Shown here: positions 29,851 to 40,702 of the stretch, piece by piece
Numbering within the stretch: the stretch's first letter is position 1
How the letters are laid out: each line of letters opens with the position of its first letter
Source of the DNA: Branchipolynoe longqiensis
Taxonomy: Eukaryota; Annelida; Polychaeta; Phyllodocida; Polynoidae
DNA: 64,000 bases
NCBI GenBank assembly: GCA_030323885.1
Contig: CM059188.1
Coordinates: 113,192,776-113,256,775, forward strand
Direction: 5' to 3'
Program-made: the position numbers and the translations under genes
The notes under the pieces: generated by a model
Database searches by the model: none
The model's input: the letters and a program-made list of their open reading frames with translations, nothing else
Told to the model about the DNA's origin: nothing

Positions 29851-30028
29851 CAGTAAAACCTCTTTAAATCAACCCACCTTGGGACCGATTTTAAGTGGTC
29901 CATTTAAGGAGGTGGTCGGTTTCTGGAGCTAGAATATGGTTACAATGATATTGTTGGGACCCAAATAAAGCGATCGATATATGGGAGTAGTCGATGTATG
30001 GAGGTGGTCGGTTAGAGAGGTTTTACTG
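29851..30028. mobile_element. MITE M8, 178 bp, TA target
   Basis: TIR CAGTAAAACCTCTTTAAAT against the inverse of CAGTAAAACCTCTCTAACC; TA on both sides. It is related in style to M7 (CAGT end) but has a different interior (GGACCGATTTTAAGTGGTCC). Confidence 0.8.
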
Positions 30029-30147
30029 TATATTGAAATGTCTTATTTCCTGGAAGTCATTTATAGGCCAATCAAGTCTGGGGCCCCTCGCAGTGAAGCT
30101 GTGACTACTAAGTTAAATCAGAGTGTGATTCTCCTCACTGGTGCAAA

Positions 30148-30310
30148 CCTGACGCGGTAGCCGAATCGGTAGAGCGCGCGCTTCGCGTGCGGGAGATCGG
30201 GAGTTCTTGTTTCCGGTCGATTCAAACCAATGATTTATATAATTCATACTTGTCACTTCCTAGCCCGGTGCTCGACATTAATAGGATAGGGCAAGGACTG
30301 GTTAGCTCAA
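30148..30310 (+). mobile_element. SINE-A, 5' part, split by a LINE
   Basis: Head TGACGCGGTAGCCGAATCGG and body up to CTGGTTAGCTCA. The continuation is at 30750-30932. Confidence 0.85.
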
Positions 30311-30750
30311 ATAGCGAAATAGCGAATGGTAGACAGGAAGTATGAACACTTATTTGTCTCTCATTTTTTGCTTGAGTGCAAGTAAATAAGCAACACAAGG
30401 AATAATTAGTAGCATGTGGTGAATAAGGGGTCAAATTTCCCTGGATCATCAGCCCATGCCTTTTCTAATCTGTTCTTGAATGAATTTATTGACTCGGCAT
30501 CAATAACATTTTGTGGGAGACTGTTCCATATATTTATGATGCGTTTGAGAAACTGTGTTGCCTTAACTTTGAAATGGCTCTGGGTTTTACTAGTTTGAGA
30601 GTATGGCCCCAACTGCCTTCTCTTTTATTCAAGGTAACAAATTCGTTCATATTTATTTGATCAAAACCTTTCATAATTGTACATACTTCAATTATGTCAC
30701 TTCTTTTCCTTCTGTAGGAAAGAGTATGAAGTTTCAATTCCCTAAGCCTT
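30311..30750 (-). pseudogene. CR1/L2-like LINE 3' end inserted in a SINE
   Basis: The minus strand encodes the RT C-terminal tail of a non-LTR element: RLRELKLHTLSYRRKRSD, GHTLKLVKPRA, then, one frame away, IINIWNSLPQNVIDAESINS and FKNRLEKAW. The frame change at about 30550-30570 shows an indel. The catalytic RT and endonuclease are missing (5' truncation). At the 3' end near 30310 there is a short direct repeat, ATTTCGCTATTCGCTATT-like, and CR1-type elements end in roughly 8-bp repeats, which supports the clade. It cuts a SINE-A in two, so it is younger than that SINE. Confidence 0.8.
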
Positions 30751-30932
30751 AGTGTCAGAATAATCATTAATGTGAGTGAGTGGGATATAAGGTCATGGTG
30801 CCAGCGGCCTGATTTTCCAGTGGGGCAGCACTATAAATTTGACATCCGTGCACGCTGTCACAAGTAGGTACCAGGACTGATATGACCTTAGATGTTGCCA
30901 GGACGTAAAACTCCAACAACCAACTAACCTCA
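30750..30932 (+). mobile_element. SINE-A, 3' part
   Basis: Resumes GTGTCAGAATAATCATTAAT (with a small internal insertion) and ends GACGTAAAACTCCAACAACC. Confidence 0.85.
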
Positions 30933-31059
30933 CTGCTACAGTGACGTGGATCAGCGAACAATCATACAAACGAATGGGATTCGCTGATGAAATGACAATG
31001 TCATTTCTTGACGCTCGAGAGTCAATAATTTTATATAAGTGCATTATAGACAAATAGGG

Positions 31060-31385
31060 AAGTGGGACGTAGCTCAGGTGGTAGAGTGTCCACCGGTGTG
31101 GGTCATCCGATCGATCCCGCTCAGTGGACCCATTTGCAGTTTGGGCTATTTTCCGTTCCTACCAGTGGTCCACAACTGGTTCATCAAAGGCTGTGGTATG
31201 TGCTCTCTTGTCTGTAGGAAAGTGCATATAAAAGTCCCCTTGCTGCTTATCCGAAAGAGTAGCCTATTTGGCGGCAGCGGGTTTCCTCCAAAGAAATATG
31301 TCAGAATGACCATAGGTTTGATATCCAATAGCAGATGATACAAAATAAATGTGCTTTAGAGGCATCGTTAAATAAAGCAATCTCA
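31060..31385 (+). mobile_element. SINE-B copy, full length
   Basis: Head AAGTGGGACGTAGCTCAGG; box B GATCGATCCCGCTCAG; middle GTGCATATAAAAGTCCCC; tail GCATCGTTAAATAAAGC. Confidence 0.85.
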
Positions 31386-31682
31386 TTATTATTATAGACA
31401 AACATTCCGCTGCGTTAAAATTGAAGTACGGAAGCGGGCGGGAGAAGTCTGTGCCAATCAGGGTGAAGTTGAAACCCACTTTTCTATTATGTTGGTGGCC
31501 CAACATGTCCAATTACTATGTCGTGTATAATCGCTGCCTCCTTGCATATTTTGCGTCGTGGTTGGTTTGATTGTTCGAGTTTTACATGTCAGGGCGGTAG
31601 GAGTTTCAAACTAGAATTCTCCCGTAAGTTTTCAAAATGAAGCTTTAAATATATAAGTTCAGACTACCATCTATATTTTTCA

Positions 31683-31872
31683 TTAAAGTTGCATAGTCCG
31701 ATGTAAACATCAAATTTCCAAAACCAAAACAATTATCTAGATTTTGCTCCTACATATCTAACTTAGAATACTAATGCACTTATAGAACATTTGTCGCCTC
31801 ATAGAATGGCAATTTAATAGAACCTGTTACAGCAGAATCCTATGGTGTTATAGTTGTTGGCATGCTTGCCAC
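31683..31872 (-). mobile_element. MITE M2 partial copy
   Basis: TTAAAGTTGCATAGTCCGATG start and GGCATGCTTGCCAC end, corresponding to the inverted right half of M2. It is fused to a SINE-A 3' half. A SINE-A tail scrap (reverse) precedes it at 31558-31592. Confidence 0.75.
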
Positions 31873-31980
31873 TGTTCCCAGTGGGGCAGCACTATAAAGT
31901 CGCCATGATTGTGCACTGTCACAAGTCCTGATATGACTTTAGATGCTGCCAGAATGTAAAACCCCAACAACCAACCAACT
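31873..31980 (+). mobile_element. SINE-A 3' third
   Basis: From CCCAGTGGGGCAGCACTATA to AACCCCAACAACCAACCAAC. Confidence 0.8.
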
Positions 31981-32022
31981 GTCTATGTGTTTCCCAGCGG
32001 CCAACGCTAGCTATCCACTCAC

Positions 32023-32360
32023 TGAGCAAAAGTTTGTTTCATTTAATGACCCCTCTGGAGCACATTTATTTTTATAATCGGCTATTGGACGTCAAACATA
32101 TGGTCATTCTGGCATATTTCTTTGGAGGAAACCCCCTGCCGCCACATAGGCTAGTCTTTCCGATCAGCAGCAAGAGGTCTTTTATATGCACTTTCCCACA
32201 TACAGGACAGCACATACCACAGCATTTGATGAGCCAATTGTGGACCACTGGTTGGAACGGAACATAGCCCAAACTGCAAATTGGTCCACTGAGCAGGATC
32301 GATAGGATGACCCACACCTTCGCAGGTGGACACTCTACCGCCTGAGCTACGTCCCGCTCC
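32023..32360 (-). mobile_element. SINE-B copy, full length
   Basis: Tail AAAAGTTTGTTTCATTTAAT to head GAGCTACGTCCCGCTCC. The middle carries CCACTGGTTGGAACGGAAC. Confidence 0.85.
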
Positions 32361-33129
32361 TCCACTCACTCACTGAACGATGCTGATATTACGCAATGTC
32401 AGTACTAGCTTCAGGAAGAGGCAAGAGTTTGGTGTACAGAGTGAAAGGGGGTGAGGGGGGGAATCGAAAAAAACAGGGAAAAAAAGCAAAACAAAAGAAT
32501 ACAAGAAAAAAAAGAGAATGACCACGATTGAACACGCGATGCAAAATTGAGTCTAGAAGTAGCAGCCCCTCGTCGTGCCATCTCACGCACCAGTTTCCGG
32601 ATGCCGCGCTGCGCGTGGATTGTCGCTGAGGGAAATCAGTTCTCATTAGGCGCCATCTGGCGGCAGAGCTTTTGTTTGTGTTTATGAGAACTCGGTGCCT
32701 TCAGTGGCTCGGCCATGAACGGAGCAGAGTGCGCCCCCCGTCCCTCTACCCCCCCCCTCCCACGAATGGGGCTGTCAGGCCGTACGGTGGGGGGGGGGGG
32801 GTGGAAGGGGGGCAAAGAGGATGCTGTGTAAGACTGTGCAACTTGCCACTCGGCACTCGCCATCCATACAGGTATAGAGTCTCAGTTGATGATGGATGTA
32901 CATGTCAGGCTAAGCAGCAGTGATGTGGGAAAAGGCAGACACCACAGTGACCAATCCTCCTCATGGCCATTGGTCAATATTGTAGAAGCTCAGCAAGTGG
33001 AATCCATCCAATAAGCTGTAACTAGCCAGATCAGGTTTCAGGCCTAACTGACTTGGAGATGTTGACGCCTCAATGTCTGGGAGTAGAGTGCTGAGAGTGT
33101 TAGTTAGTTATTGGGGGGTTTGTGACCTA
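32361..33129. other. Unassigned 770-bp stretch
   Basis: No gene supported. An A-rich run lies at 32466-32515 and a G-run at 32788-32801. Short frames on both strands have no recognisable domain. A poly-A-like strand here could mark an old retroposon end. Confidence 0.4.
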
Positions 33130-34312
33130 GCGGTCACTGGCTGCAGAACTGCAGCATTATTAAACAGCGCTGTTAAAATGGCCGGTTTTTGGTGGTTTGT
33201 TTTTTGGGGACTTTCCTTCTCACTTCGTCAAACTTAAGGGGTGTGGCAATACGTTCTTGGGGCCCACGGTCCTGTACCTCGACCGGAGAGCAAAGTGGGA
33301 TCCGGTGTCGTTGCCGGCAGGGCCATGGGCGGCGCATTGGTCCTCCAGCCCCTCGTCGCAGGGCGGGTGGTCCAGAGCCAACAGGGCTCCTGGACCGGGG
33401 TGTGGTTGGTGGGTCTGGTTGCGTCCGCGGCCCTGGCACCCACTCCATCGGTGATCGAAGCGGGAACCGACATTGTGGGTGTGGGGTCGAGGCCATCACA
33501 CCTGGTGTATCCAGGACCGCATGGGGCTCCCAGTGTAGGTGCAGTGTCCGGTGGGACCTCACGGGGCCTCCCGCTGGGACCTCATGGGGCTCCCTGACAG
33601 GGGGACATCACGGGGCTCCCTGACTAGGACCTCATGGGGCTCCCCGACTGGGACCTCATGGGACTCCCCGACTAGGACCTCACAGGGCTCCCTGGCTGGG
33701 GACCTCACAGGGCTCCCCAACTGGGACCTCACGGGCTCCCTGATGGTGGTTGCTAATCACCGCCGTTGTTGTCGGGTTCAGAGTTGTCAGCGATGGGTTC
33801 AGGGCGGCCGACGAATCTGCCGAGTGGCTCCCAAGAGGACTTGGAGAGCCTAGTGAGGTTAGCGAGCGCAGCTCGGTTGTCAGACAGGTTGTGTGGTGGG
33901 CCGAGGAAGTCTTGGATGGCGGTCCTGTCAAGGCCACACATGATGCCAGAATGTGGGCGACGTTGAAGATTTGGTCACCGCAGGGACATCGTTGCAATGC
34001 AGGGGTGTCAATGCAGCGCCTGTATCCAGTCCTGAAGCGCGTGACCGCCTCTTGCACAGATGCAGAGAGGTTCCTCGGGACTGGTAGGTGCTCCCTGATA
34101 TTCTCGTGCCAGGCCCAACTGATGGAGTATGGGTTCCTGATGGTGGTGCGTTGGAGTGAGGCCTCCCACAAGGCTTTGGTGGCTCTAGCATGGGTGGCTT
34201 TGAGCTTGGACAGGGAGTGGCCTATGACGAGGTCGATCTTGCCGAGAGTGCTTGCTTTGGGGGTGGTTTGTACCCTTACGACGGTTACTGGTTGCAGAAC
34301 TGCAACATTAAT
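33130..34312 (-). pseudogene. Degraded retroelement ORF C-terminus and 3' region
   Basis: The minus frame at about 34171-33930 encodes FRTGYRRCIDTP followed by CPCGDQIFNVAHILASC, a C-x-C-x8-H-x4-C arrangement like that near the C-terminus of LINE ORF2 proteins. No RT or endonuclease is visible, so the assignment rests on this motif alone. The stretch from 33930 to 33180 has no clear coding match and includes a minisatellite. The region is bounded by a similar sequence of about 35 bp at 33133-33165 and 34282-34315 (TGCAGAACTGCARCATTA core). Confidence 0.4.
33545..33740. repeat. 24-29-bp minisatellite, GACCTCACGGGGCTCCC units
   Basis: About eight units of the form GGACCTCATGGGGCTCCC followed by a variable TGACTG or CGACTA piece. 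Confidence 0.85.
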
Positions 34313-35039
34313 AGAGAGACTCTGATAAATCGGCCCAATCTTTGGTTGAAGACTTAACTTCAGTAGGGAGTGTTGTAGAAGCTGGGGACATCTTTACAAC
34401 GTTGTAAAGGCGAAGCGTTGAGGCGGCCCCGAATCTCTTCGGTCCGGCGGTAGTTGAGTGGTAGTTGGCACTTGTATCCAGTCGACAGCAGCAAGGGTTT
34501 CGAGGAAGGATGGGTAAAGATGGGTGCAGCGGTGGTGCCAGCAACGAGAACAAAGCGAGAGAAAACGTAAAGGTACAGGGCCCCACCCAAGCAGACAACT
34601 GCCCTGGTCAGGGGGAGGAGTATGCCTGGGAGAAAAAAAAAGAAGGTAGAGTATAGGAAAGAGAAATGAGGAGAGTTGAGTCAAAGGGCCATGTCTATCT
34701 GCTCTTTGGCAACCAACTAGTGAGCCATAGATACAGACACAGTAAGAGTAGAAAGTGAAATGCCGGCGGGCTCCCCCTCCTGGAACTCTTTTCAGACATA
34801 TCAAGGAGGAGCAAGGCCGGCGGAGAGGAGATAGAGAGAGGTGTGGACAGAGTGTGGTCCGGATAGCAAGTGTGGAGACCGAGAGTGTGTGACTACACTC
34901 CTTATATAGTTGCTGGGTAGGCCAGTCCTAATGAAGAGATGGGACGAGTAGGACAGTCCAAACATGTGCAGTAACCACTTATAAAAGGCAAACTACCTGT
35001 TAGGAAGCAGTCTCCATATATTCACTGCTATGTTACAAT
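34313..35039. other. Unassigned 725-bp stretch
   Basis: A minus open frame at 34804-34394 and its shadows have no recognised domain. A minus ATG frame near 34400 (SPASTTLPTEVKSS) could be an ORF1 start belonging with the retroelement remnant next door; this is weak. Confidence 0.35.
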
Positions 35040-35490
35040 GTGCAGACCATACAAACTCGGGTTCCGTAAATGAATGTGATTCAGGTGGGGAACAAATGGC
35101 GGATTAATCTGAAACTTGAGTTAAAAAAAACAAAAAACAATATAACGACAGGAAGATCGTATTTAAAGTATTTCATGATTGCATAGTTTAGTTATATTTC
35201 CATTTCATTTATCTGGGTGGTCATATTTTTATATAAAAAAATGTGTGTATCTTTGGTCTAGTGGGACTTGTACTGGTAGCTACACGTAGCAGTACAGGCT
35301 GACACTACAGGTACCAGCACAAATGTGACGTCACTGCTCCTGACGCCCCCTGCCAAGATGTGAGGCTTTGGGCTCGGATAAGTTTTCACATGGCTCATGT
35401 TTTTTTAGGTACACCTTGGGGTGTTCTATTTGAAATTCTGAATACAAGGATGATTTGAATGGTCCAGACCGTGATAACTGATGACGGCCC
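35040..35490 (+). mobile_element. MITE M5 copy, left end lost
   Basis: Aligns with the M5 copies at 40119 and 52119 through CATAGTTTAGTTATATTTCC, CAGCACAAATGTGACGTCA and GTTCTATTTGAAATTC. It ends GATGACGGCCC. Confidence 0.65.
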
Positions 35491-35596
35491 AAGGGGTGGG
35501 CTTGTCGCTGTCGTCAAGGACTGACTTGCACAAATGAAGCCCATTGGAACTGGGAATTAATGTCGGTGTTACCCGACAGGTGGTGTATTTGTTGTG

Positions 35597-37315
35597 AGTG
35601 GAATTAAGTAAACTGTGTTACTCTACATGCAATGTGTTTTGTGCAGGTCGAAGTGAGTGGACTGTGTTACTCTACATGCGGTGTGTTTGGTGTGGGCGGG
35701 GTTGAGTGGACTCCATGACTCTACATGCAGTGTGTTTGATGTAGGCCGGGTTGAGTGGCCTGTGTTAGTCTACATGTGGTGTGTTTGGTGTCGGCAGGAT
35801 TGAGTGGCCTGCATTATTCTACATGTGGTGTGTTTGGTGTGGGTGGGATTGACTGGACTGTGTTACTCTACATGTGGTGTGTTTGGTGTGACCGGGGTTG
35901 AGTGCCCTGTGTTATTCTATATGCGGTGTGTTTGGTATGGGCAGGATTGAGTGGCCTGCAATTACTCTACATGTGGTGTGTTTGGTGTGGGTGGGATTGA
36001 GTGGACTGTGTTACTCTACATGTGGTGTGTTTGGTATGAGCGGGGTTTAGTGGCCTGTCTTACTGTACATGTGGTGTGTTTGGTGTGGTCAGGATTGAGT
36101 GGCCTGCATTACTCTACATGCGGTGTGTTTGGTGTGGGTGGGATTGAGTTGACTGTGTTACTCTACATGTAGCGTGTTTGGTGTGGGCGGGATTGAGTGG
36201 CCTGCCATACTCTACATGTGGTGTGTTTGATGTAGGCAGGGTTGAGTGGCCTGTGTTACTCTACATGCTGTGTGTTTTGTGTGGGCGAGGTTGAGTGGCC
36301 TGCGTTGCTCTACATGCGGTGTGTTTAGTGTGGGTGGGGTTGAGTGGCCTGTGTTACTCTACATGCGGTGTGTTTGGCGTGGGCAGGGTTAAGTGGCCTG
36401 CGTTACTGTACGTGGTGTGTTTGGTGTGGGCGGGATTGAGTGGCCTACCATACTCTTCATGCGGTGTGTTTGTTTTGAGCGGGGTTGAGTGGCCTGTGTT
36501 ATTCTACATGCAGTGTGTTTGGTGTGGGCGGGGTTGAGTGGCCTGTGTTACTCTACATGCAGTGTGTTTGGTGTGGGTGGGGTTGAGTGGCCTGCTATAC
36601 TCTACATGCGATGTGTTTGGTGTCAGTGGGGTTGAGTGGCCTGTGTTACTCTACTTGTGGTGTGTTTGGTGTGGGCACGGTTGAGTGGCCTGTGTTACTC
36701 TACATGCAATGTGTTTGTTGTGGGCGGGATTGAGTGGACTGTGTTATGCTACATGCATTGTGTTTGGTGTGAGCGGGGTTGAGTGGCCTGTGTTACTCTA
36801 CATGCAATGTGTTTGTTGTGGGTGGGATTGAGTGGACTGTGTTACTCTACATGCATTGTGTTTGGTGTGGGCGGGGTTGAGTGGCCTGTGTTACTCTACA
36901 TGCAATGTGTTTGTTGTGGGCGGAATTGAGTGGACTGTGTTACTCTACATGCGGTGTGTTTGGTGTGAGTGGGGTTGAGTGGCCTGCATTACTCTGCATG
37001 TGGTGTTTTTGGCATGGGCGGGGTTGAGTGGCCTGCATTACTCTACATGCAGTGTGTTTGATCTAGGCAGGGTTGAGTGGCCTGCATTACTCTACATGTT
37101 GTGTGTTTGGTGTGAGTGGGATTGAGTGACTGTGTTACTCTACATGCGGTGTGTTTGGTGTGAGTGGGATTGAGTGAGTGTGTTACTCTACATGCGGTGT
37201 GTTTGGTGTGGGTGGGGTTGAATGGCCTGTGTTACTCTACATGCGGTGTGTTTGGTGTGGCGGAGGTTGAGTGGCCTGTGTTACTCTACATACGGTGTTT
37301 TTGGCGGGGGCGGGA
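35597..37315. repeat. 49-bp satellite, about 35 copies
   Basis: The unit contains TGTTACTCTACATGCGGTGT, then GTTTGGTGTGGGCGGG and GTTGAGTGGCC. Unit length is about 49 bp with scattered substitutions (GCGG/GCAG/GTGG at the variable site) and few indels. Since 49 is not a multiple of 3, frames rotate and no long ORF forms. Confidence 0.9.
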
Positions 37316-37476
37316 TTGGATCGAGTTGAGGGTTGGTGTGTTCACGTCCTCAGTGACGTTATGTACGAGTACAAAACAGACCTTCATGAATATTCAACGC
37401 CACACATCCACACGGGCGCCATCTGGTATCCAAACCCGCCAACTGCTGCACTTCAGGTGGCGCCTCCTCCGGGAAG

Positions 37477-37926
37477 GTTGGTTGGTTGTTGGAGTCTTAC
37501 GTCCTGGCAACATCTAATGTCATATCAGGACGGGTACCGACTTGTGACAGTGCACACCATCAGTGCAAGTCATATCAAGACGGGTACTAACTTCTGACAG
37601 TGCACATCATCAGTACAAGTTGGTTGGTAGTTGGAGTTTTACGTCTGGCAACATCTAAGGTCACATCAGGACGGGTACCGACCTGTGACCAAAGAAAAAG
37701 AAGCTTGCTTTATTTAACCGCGCATCGACAGCAAATTGATTTTTGGACGTCAAATCTGACTTGTGACAGTGCACACTCAAATTGGAAATCAGGCTGCCGG
37801 CACCATGATCCGTTATCCTACTCAGTCACATTATCCTGACACTGAACTAACCAGTCCTTGCCTTATCCTATTAATGCCCAGGCCCAGGCTAGGAAGTGAC
37901 AAGTGTCAATTTTCTAAGTCAACGGT
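37477..37926 (-). mobile_element. SINE-A copy, rearranged, with a SINE-B scrap inside
   Basis: The tail portion occurs twice (37477-37556 and 37619-37690). The second is interrupted at 37692-37757 by a SINE-B tail piece (GCTTGCTTTATTTAACCGC, GATTTTTGGACGTCAAA), after which the SINE-A body resumes to CAAGTGTCAATTTTC. The head is absent. Confidence 0.75.
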
Positions 37927-38053
37927 TTCTTCTTTAAAATTATAAATAATTGTGTATGGATTGAACAAAGAGCACGATCCCGTTATCAAATACAGCATTT
38001 TAGGACAATGAATTCTGTACTTAATTGCCTAATGGCGAGGGCAAAGCTATTTG

Positions 38054-38459
38054 TAGATAAAGGATTCACCCGGTACTCACAGTACAAGGGTGAATACCAA
38101 CCCTGTATAAAAACGGTCGAAAATTCGGGTTAATGAAATGAGAGCCTAATTTCACAATCTAAGAAGCAACATTTATTCTTTGTAGATGTCTTCATATTTA
38201 CCCACTACCTTTGAGTTGGAAAATATAATAAAACATATACTTTAATACAATTTAAAAGTGAAATCGACGGCGTTCTCTGGCTGCCATCTTGTATTTTTGC
38301 ATTCTCTCCCATTTCACCAAATCTGTGCCAATATATGTAGCCATTTGATCATGGAACCAGTTTCTACTTCATGTTCCATACTAAAGCTATTTTTGCCAGT
38401 ATTTAGACTACTTTGTCGTTCACCTGTGTACTACAAGTACCGGGTGAATGTTTTATCTA
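38054..38459 (+). mobile_element. MITE M1 copy 3 with 9-bp TSD
   Basis: A 406-bp element. Ends TAGATAAAGGATTCACCC and the inverse of TAGATAAAACATTCACCC. Flanks AGCTATTTG (38045-38053) and GGCTATTTG (38460-38468), 8 of 9 identical. Confidence 0.85.
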
Positions 38460-38565
38460 GGCTATTTGGTGGTAGCTACCTGTCTGTTGGATGCAAGGTT
38501 GGAACTGGGCCTACTATGGAAGTGGCAGAACTAGCATCTGGAACTCGTCTAGTACACTTTTGTTC

Positions 38566-38656
38566 GCTTGTTTGGTTCTTTGTTGGGGTTTTATATCCTG
38601 GTAACATCTAAAGTCATATCAGGATTGATACCGAGTTGTGACAGTGTGGATTCATG
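38566..38656 (-). mobile_element. SINE-A tail fragment
   Basis: TTTGTTGGGGTTTTATATCC to GTGACAGTGTGGATTCATGG. Confidence 0.7.
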
Positions 38657-38710
38657 GATTAGGATAGAGAAATATCAGGATAATGTGACCTAGTGGGAAA
38701 TCGGGTCATG
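38657..38710 (+). mobile_element. SINE-A body fragment, opposite orientation
   Basis: ATTAGGATAGAGAAATATC to GAAATCGGGTCATG. It forms an inverted junction with the preceding fragment and is cut by MITE M6. Confidence 0.7.
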
Positions 38711-39306
38711 AGCCGTGTTCACACGGGCAAAATGTGAGGCGATTCAGGCAAATCGAATCAGGTGAGGCGAATTAGCGGCCCGTTCACACGGGCAGTACTG
38801 AGGCCGGAAATCGAATGCTGCGCATGAGCAAGTCCAGGCTAACCAGCGCCATTTTGGGTTCGACGATGCTGGCACCAGAGAGTGTGGGTTCGACCTAGAT
38901 ATGTAATTACTGAATCGTATTGGTTTGGAACGGTCAAAACTTCTGCTGGGCAGTGAAACCATACAAATAAATGATGAAAAAAATATCTGTGCTTAGATAG
39001 CGGTTTCATTAATTAAATTATATAATATGCGCTTTTGATCGACCGGAAAGTCAACAACCTGAGGTGTCGACTGCGCATGCGTGTGAGGTGCTTAATCCGC
39101 CTCAGAGCGTCCACACGGGCAAAATTATCCGCATCACAGGAATCGATTCACGTAGACTACCTCGCTTAGGTGGTTTACAGGATCCGCATCACGTGAGTCG
39201 AATCAGCCCTAATCCGCATCAGACGTGCGTTCACACGAGAAATGTGAGGCGAACTAGGCAAGTCGCTTTCTACGAATCGATTTACATTGCCCGTGTGAAC
39301 ACGGCT
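38711..39306. mobile_element. MITE M6, 596 bp, perfect 20-bp TIRs
   Basis: TIR AGCCGTGTTCACACGGGCAA, identical at both ends. ATG stands at 38708-38710 and 39307-39309, a 3-bp duplication inside the SINE-A motif GGGTCATGGT. Internal subterminal copies of the TTCACACGGGCA and CCACACGGGCA motif occur at 38768 and 39109. No coding capacity. Confidence 0.9.
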
Positions 39307-39488
39307 ATGGTTTCGGCAGCCCGGGTACCGACTTGTGACAGTACACAGTCATGTGACTTTATTAAGTTTATATTGCTGTTCCTCTAGGAGACCAGGCTGC
39401 CAGTACCATGATCCGATGTCCAACTCAGTCACATTATCCTGATAATGAGCTAACCAGTGTTTGCTTGCCTTATTCTAGTAATGCCAAG
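39307..39488 (-). mobile_element. SINE-A body fragment
   Basis: After ATGGTTTCGGCAGCCC the sequence is reverse-oriented SINE-A from GTACCGACTTGTGACAGTAC to TAGTAATGCCAAGAC; tail and head are absent. Confidence 0.7.
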
Positions 39489-39489
39489 A

Positions 39490-39812
39490 CTGGGCTCTCG
39501 GTGGCCTAATCTGTAGAGCACGGGCTTCGCATGCGGAAGGTCAATGACTTATCAAATTGATACTTGTCGCTTCCTAGCCTGGTGCTCATCATTAATAGGA
39601 TATGGCAAGGACTGGTTACCTCAGTGTCAGGATAATATGACTGAGTGGGATATTGGGTTTATATTGCCAGCGGCCTGATTTCCCAGTTGGGAAGCACTAT
39701 GAAGTCACCATGAGTGTGCCCTATAAGAAGTCGATACCCATCCTGATATGACCTTAGATGTTGCCAGGACGTAAAGCTCCAATAACCAACCAACCAACCA
39801 ACCAATCGGACA
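39490..39812 (+). mobile_element. SINE-A copy with a small head deletion
   Basis: Head GGTGGCCTAATCTGTAGAGC; the box B segment between GGAAGGTC and AATGACTTATC is deleted. Tail (CCAA)n. Confidence 0.8.
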
Positions 39813-40118
39813 GTAAGCCTGTGCTCTACCAATTTCGCTACATACATCTGGTTTGTGCACCGAAGCAGAGTCGCCTGCTTGCGTGCAGCCTCTGTGCCCA
39901 GTGTACTCAGCACTAGTCTGACCAAGTATTGATTTCAGGGGAGGAAAATCGCCAGCTTGATTAATATTGTATGGCATAGTGATTGTTCAATCGCGCATGA
40001 ATATATATCTGAGGCTATTCATTCGACTGATGAAACATTGGGGTGGTGTTGGTGAGATAACAGCCGGTAGAGCAGGGAAACGCGCTGGCAGCGATCAGTG
40101 CAGGGAGGGGAATGCTGT
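39813..40118. other. Unassigned spacer
   Basis: No gene or repeat recognised. Confidence 0.4.
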
Positions 40119-40581
40119 GGGCGTAATCGATTAATCGACTCTGGTCACCCGAGCCACTTTTTGGCGCATGCGCACATCCTGCAGACTCGGGTCGAATAAT
40201 CGAATACGCTTCTCCACGCTCGGGTGACAAAAATGGTGGTCCTTTTATTTGTTTTTTTAATAGCCGATATAATTACAGCAAAATATGATTTAAATATTTG
40301 TATGATGGCATAGTTTAGTATTATTTCCATTCAATTAATCTATGTTATTACCAACAAAAAATATGTATGACTGGTACCGGTGACTTTTATCCTGCAAGAT
40401 GGTACCAGCGCAAATGTGACGTCATCGCTCCTTGCAAACCCCAGCCAAGAGGTGGGTTACTGGGGTCGGGTTGTTTTGCACACGGCACGTGTATTTGTCG
40501 ACTCCACTCGCAGTGTTCTATTTGAAATTCGGACGACTCGGGTGACCCGAGTCGCTCGGGTCGTGTTAATCGATTACGGCC
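40119..40581 (+). mobile_element. MITE M5, complete copy
   Basis: A 463-bp element. TIR GGGCGTAATCGATTAA against the inverse of GGCCGTAATCGATTAA. Inside: GTCACCCGAGCCACTTT near the left, GACCCGAGTCGCTCGGG near the right, and GCGCATGCGC. Possible GTG flanks. Confidence 0.75.
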
Positions 40582-40702
40582 AGTGTGTGTGTTCTTATAA
40601 TAACAACGCATGCGCATCAGTAACATGCTTGCTACTAGAACCAGCCACAACGCGCAGGTGGTTCAGACTCACGCCCGCCGTGTCCTAAATCTAGTGCATT
40701 AC

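Larger units (their letters stand above)
29263..30095. repeat. Duplicated module, copy B, with two insertions
   Basis: Matches copy A at ACTGGTTGAATATTTAATC, GGCCAACAGGTAAAAGAC and GGGCCCCTCGCAG. It is interrupted by a 447-bp segment (29338-29784) flanked by ATTAC, and by MITE M8 at the place where copy A carries M7. Confidence 0.75.
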
